Source of the DNA: JACMLD01 sp038229695
Lineage (GTDB): Bacteria; Bacteroidota; Bacteroidia; Chitinophagales; Chitinophagaceae
DNA length: 64,000 nucleotides
Assembly: GCA_038229695.1 (NCBI GenBank)
Contig: JBBROE010000006.1
Span: 4,534-68,533, forward strand
Direction of reading: 5' to 3'
The notes under the pieces were generated by a model that did not search any database, was not told where the DNA came from, and worked only from the letters and a program-made list of their open reading frames with translations. Both the position numbers and the translations under genes were made by a program. Shown here in pieces: positions 62,922 through 64,000 of this stretch (positions are counted from its first letter, which is position 1; each line of letters starts with the position of its first letter).

Positions 62922-64000
62922 ATGAGACAATGGCTTATCTGTGCATCGGCTATGGCAATTATCCTCGCATCAGCTCTCCCTTCCATCGCCCAGCATACAA
63001 CTGTTTCCGCCGTTCCTGCCATGAAAGATAAGGTGGTTACCGATTTGCAGTCCGCCTACGACACCTATAAAAATATCGCCTTAAAAATCTGGGATTATGC
63101 GGAGGTGGGCTACAAGGAAGTTAAAAGCGCCGCCCTGCTGCAGCAAACGCTGTCAGACAATGGATTCGTCGTGGAAAAAGGCGTCGCAGGTATGCCGACC
63201 GCCTTTGTTGCCACGTACGGATCCGGCCAACCGGTAATAGGTATACTCGCCGAATTTGATGCGCTTCCGGGTTTCGCCCAGGCGGCCGTGCCGGAAAAGC
63301 AATCGCTTGACGGTAAAGCAGCGGGCCAGGCCTGCGGCCACCACTTATTCGGTACCGCTTCCGTCGCCGCAGGTATCGAAATAAAAAAATTACTGGAGCA
63401 GAAAAAATTAAGCGGAACGATAAAAGTCTACGGTTGCCCGGCAGAAGAAGGAGGCAGCGGGAAAGTATATATGGTCAGGGCTGGATTATTTAATGGGATA
63501 GATGCGGTCATTCACTGGCACCCGGCAGCCGAAAATGCAGTCACCATGACCAGCGCCCTGGCGAACAAGTCAGCCAAGTTCCGGTTTCATGGTATCTCTG
63601 CCCACGCAGCAGCCGCGCCGGATAAGGGCCGCAGTGCACTTGACGGGGTGGAGTCGCTGGATTATATGGCCAACATGATGCGGGAACATGTGCCGCAGGA
63701 AACGCGTATTCATTATGTGATCACCAATGGCGGCAAGGCGCCGAACGTGGTGCCGGATTTTGCCGAGGTCTACTATTATGTGCGGCACCCGAAAAGGGAA
63801 GAGGTGGTCAGCATATTTGACCGATTGGCGAAAGCGGCGGAAGGGGCAGCGATGGGTACCGGCACTACGATGGATTACGAGGTGATTGGCGGCACGCATG
63901 ACCTGTTGCTCAACCGCACGCTGGGAGATATTATGCAGAAAAACCTGGAGCAGGTGGGCGGTGTGTCTTATACAGCGCAGGAGCAGGCTTTTGCGGAAAA
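62922..64000 (+). CDS. M20 family amidohydrolase (AbgB-like), 3' end beyond the right edge
   Basis: The frame from ATG 62922 stays open to the last base, about 359 codons. A signal peptide (ICASAMAIILASALPSIAQ) sends it to the periplasm. The M20 metallo-hydrolase domain follows: IWDYAEVGYKE near the start, IGILAEFDALPGF, QACGHHLFGTASVAAG with metal ligands, CPAEEGGSGKVYMVRAG, AVIHWHPAAENAVT, and the lid-domain start HGISAHAAAAPDKGRSALDG. It resembles aminobenzoyl-glutamate utilisation protein B and other periplasmic amidohydrolases that cleave N-acyl amino acids. The C-terminal part is not in the window. Confidence 0.92.
   Translation, partial: MRQWLICASAMAIILASALPSIAQHTTVSAVPAMKDKVVTDLQSAYDTYKNIALKIWDYAEVGYKEVKSAALLQQTLSDNGFVVEKGVAGMPTAFVATYGSGQPVIGILAEFDALPGFAQAAVPEKQSLDGKAAGQACGHHLFGTASVAAGIEIKKLLEQKKLSGTIKVYGCPAEEGGSGKVYMVRAGLFNGIDAVIHWHPAAENAVTMTSALANKSAKFRFHGISAHAAAAPDKGRSALDGVESLDYMANMMREHVPQETRIHYVITNGGKAPNVVPDFAEVYYYVRHPKREEVVSIFDRLAKAAEGAAMGTGTTMDYEVIGGTHDLLLNRTLGDIMQKNLEQVGGVSYTAQEQAFAE

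Noticed and set aside
1..64000. CRISPR arrays, rRNA genes, transposases, integrases and phage genes
   Set aside because: None could be found on either strand by reading; the repeats present are too few or too degenerate for a CRISPR array.

Overview
The window is a chromosomal segment from a member of the Bacteroidota, most likely the Chitinophagaceae. This rests on a SusC/SusD pair under an ECF sigma factor and FecR anti-sigma pair, stand-alone TonB C-terminal and CRTAC1-type FG-GAP proteins, the LON-domain/CoaX/LptC neighbourhood, promoters with the Bacteroidota TAnnTTTG -7 element, weak Shine-Dalgarno signals and tRNA genes without an encoded CCA. No rRNA, CRISPR array, integrase, transposase or phage gene was seen. 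Two open genes run off the ends.

Layout. 1-12,700 (minus): a glycan-uptake locus read sigma factor, FecR, SusC, SusD, LamG lipoprotein, then past an internal terminator to a CRTAC1/FG-GAP lipoprotein and a glucoamylase-family lipoprotein cut by the left edge. 12,700-16,640: tRNA with CAU anticodon, a beta-barrel protein, hflX with a Rieske protein, an aldo/keto reductase and tRNA-Asn. 16,700-23,900 (minus): GH43-like protein, SlyD-like FKBP, GH116 enzyme, AlkX/YcaQ-like glycosylase, GyrI-like protein and a TonB-C protein. 24,100-26,700: a tightly linked pair, a TIR protein with one membrane helix and a C-terminal beta-sandwich region, plus an outer-membrane barrel; this is the least explained gene pair in the window. 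26,900-31,000: Bcr/CflA efflux, a cupin, two VOC proteins and a SIMPL protein. 31,000-37,700: a glucuronoxylan side-chain cluster (SASA acetylesterase and GH115 alpha-glucuronidase, divergent from a CE15 glucuronoyl esterase). 37,800-43,350: the imuA-imuB-dnaE2 mutasome with a palindrome before imuA.

43,500-49,400 is accessory: a membrane protein, two gene remnants, an AT-rich GT-C-like membrane protein between two copies of a ~88-bp direct repeat, two secreted low-complexity proteins and an OmpA/LamG protein. 49,800-56,750: an MsbA-type exporter, an AT-rich AraC/cupin pair that looks acquired, a GT2 glycosyltransferase, then LON-domain protein, CoaX and LptC. 56,800-61,540: a TetR-EmrA-EmrB-TolC efflux operon with a strong palindromic operator and a terminator. 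61,580-61,760 holds a degenerate GGT/GGAT array, followed by an HSDL2-like reductase and an M20 amidohydrolase cut by the right edge.

Scattered between genes is a degenerate short element centred on TGCGACGCAA; several copies sit upstream of, and point toward, the next gene.
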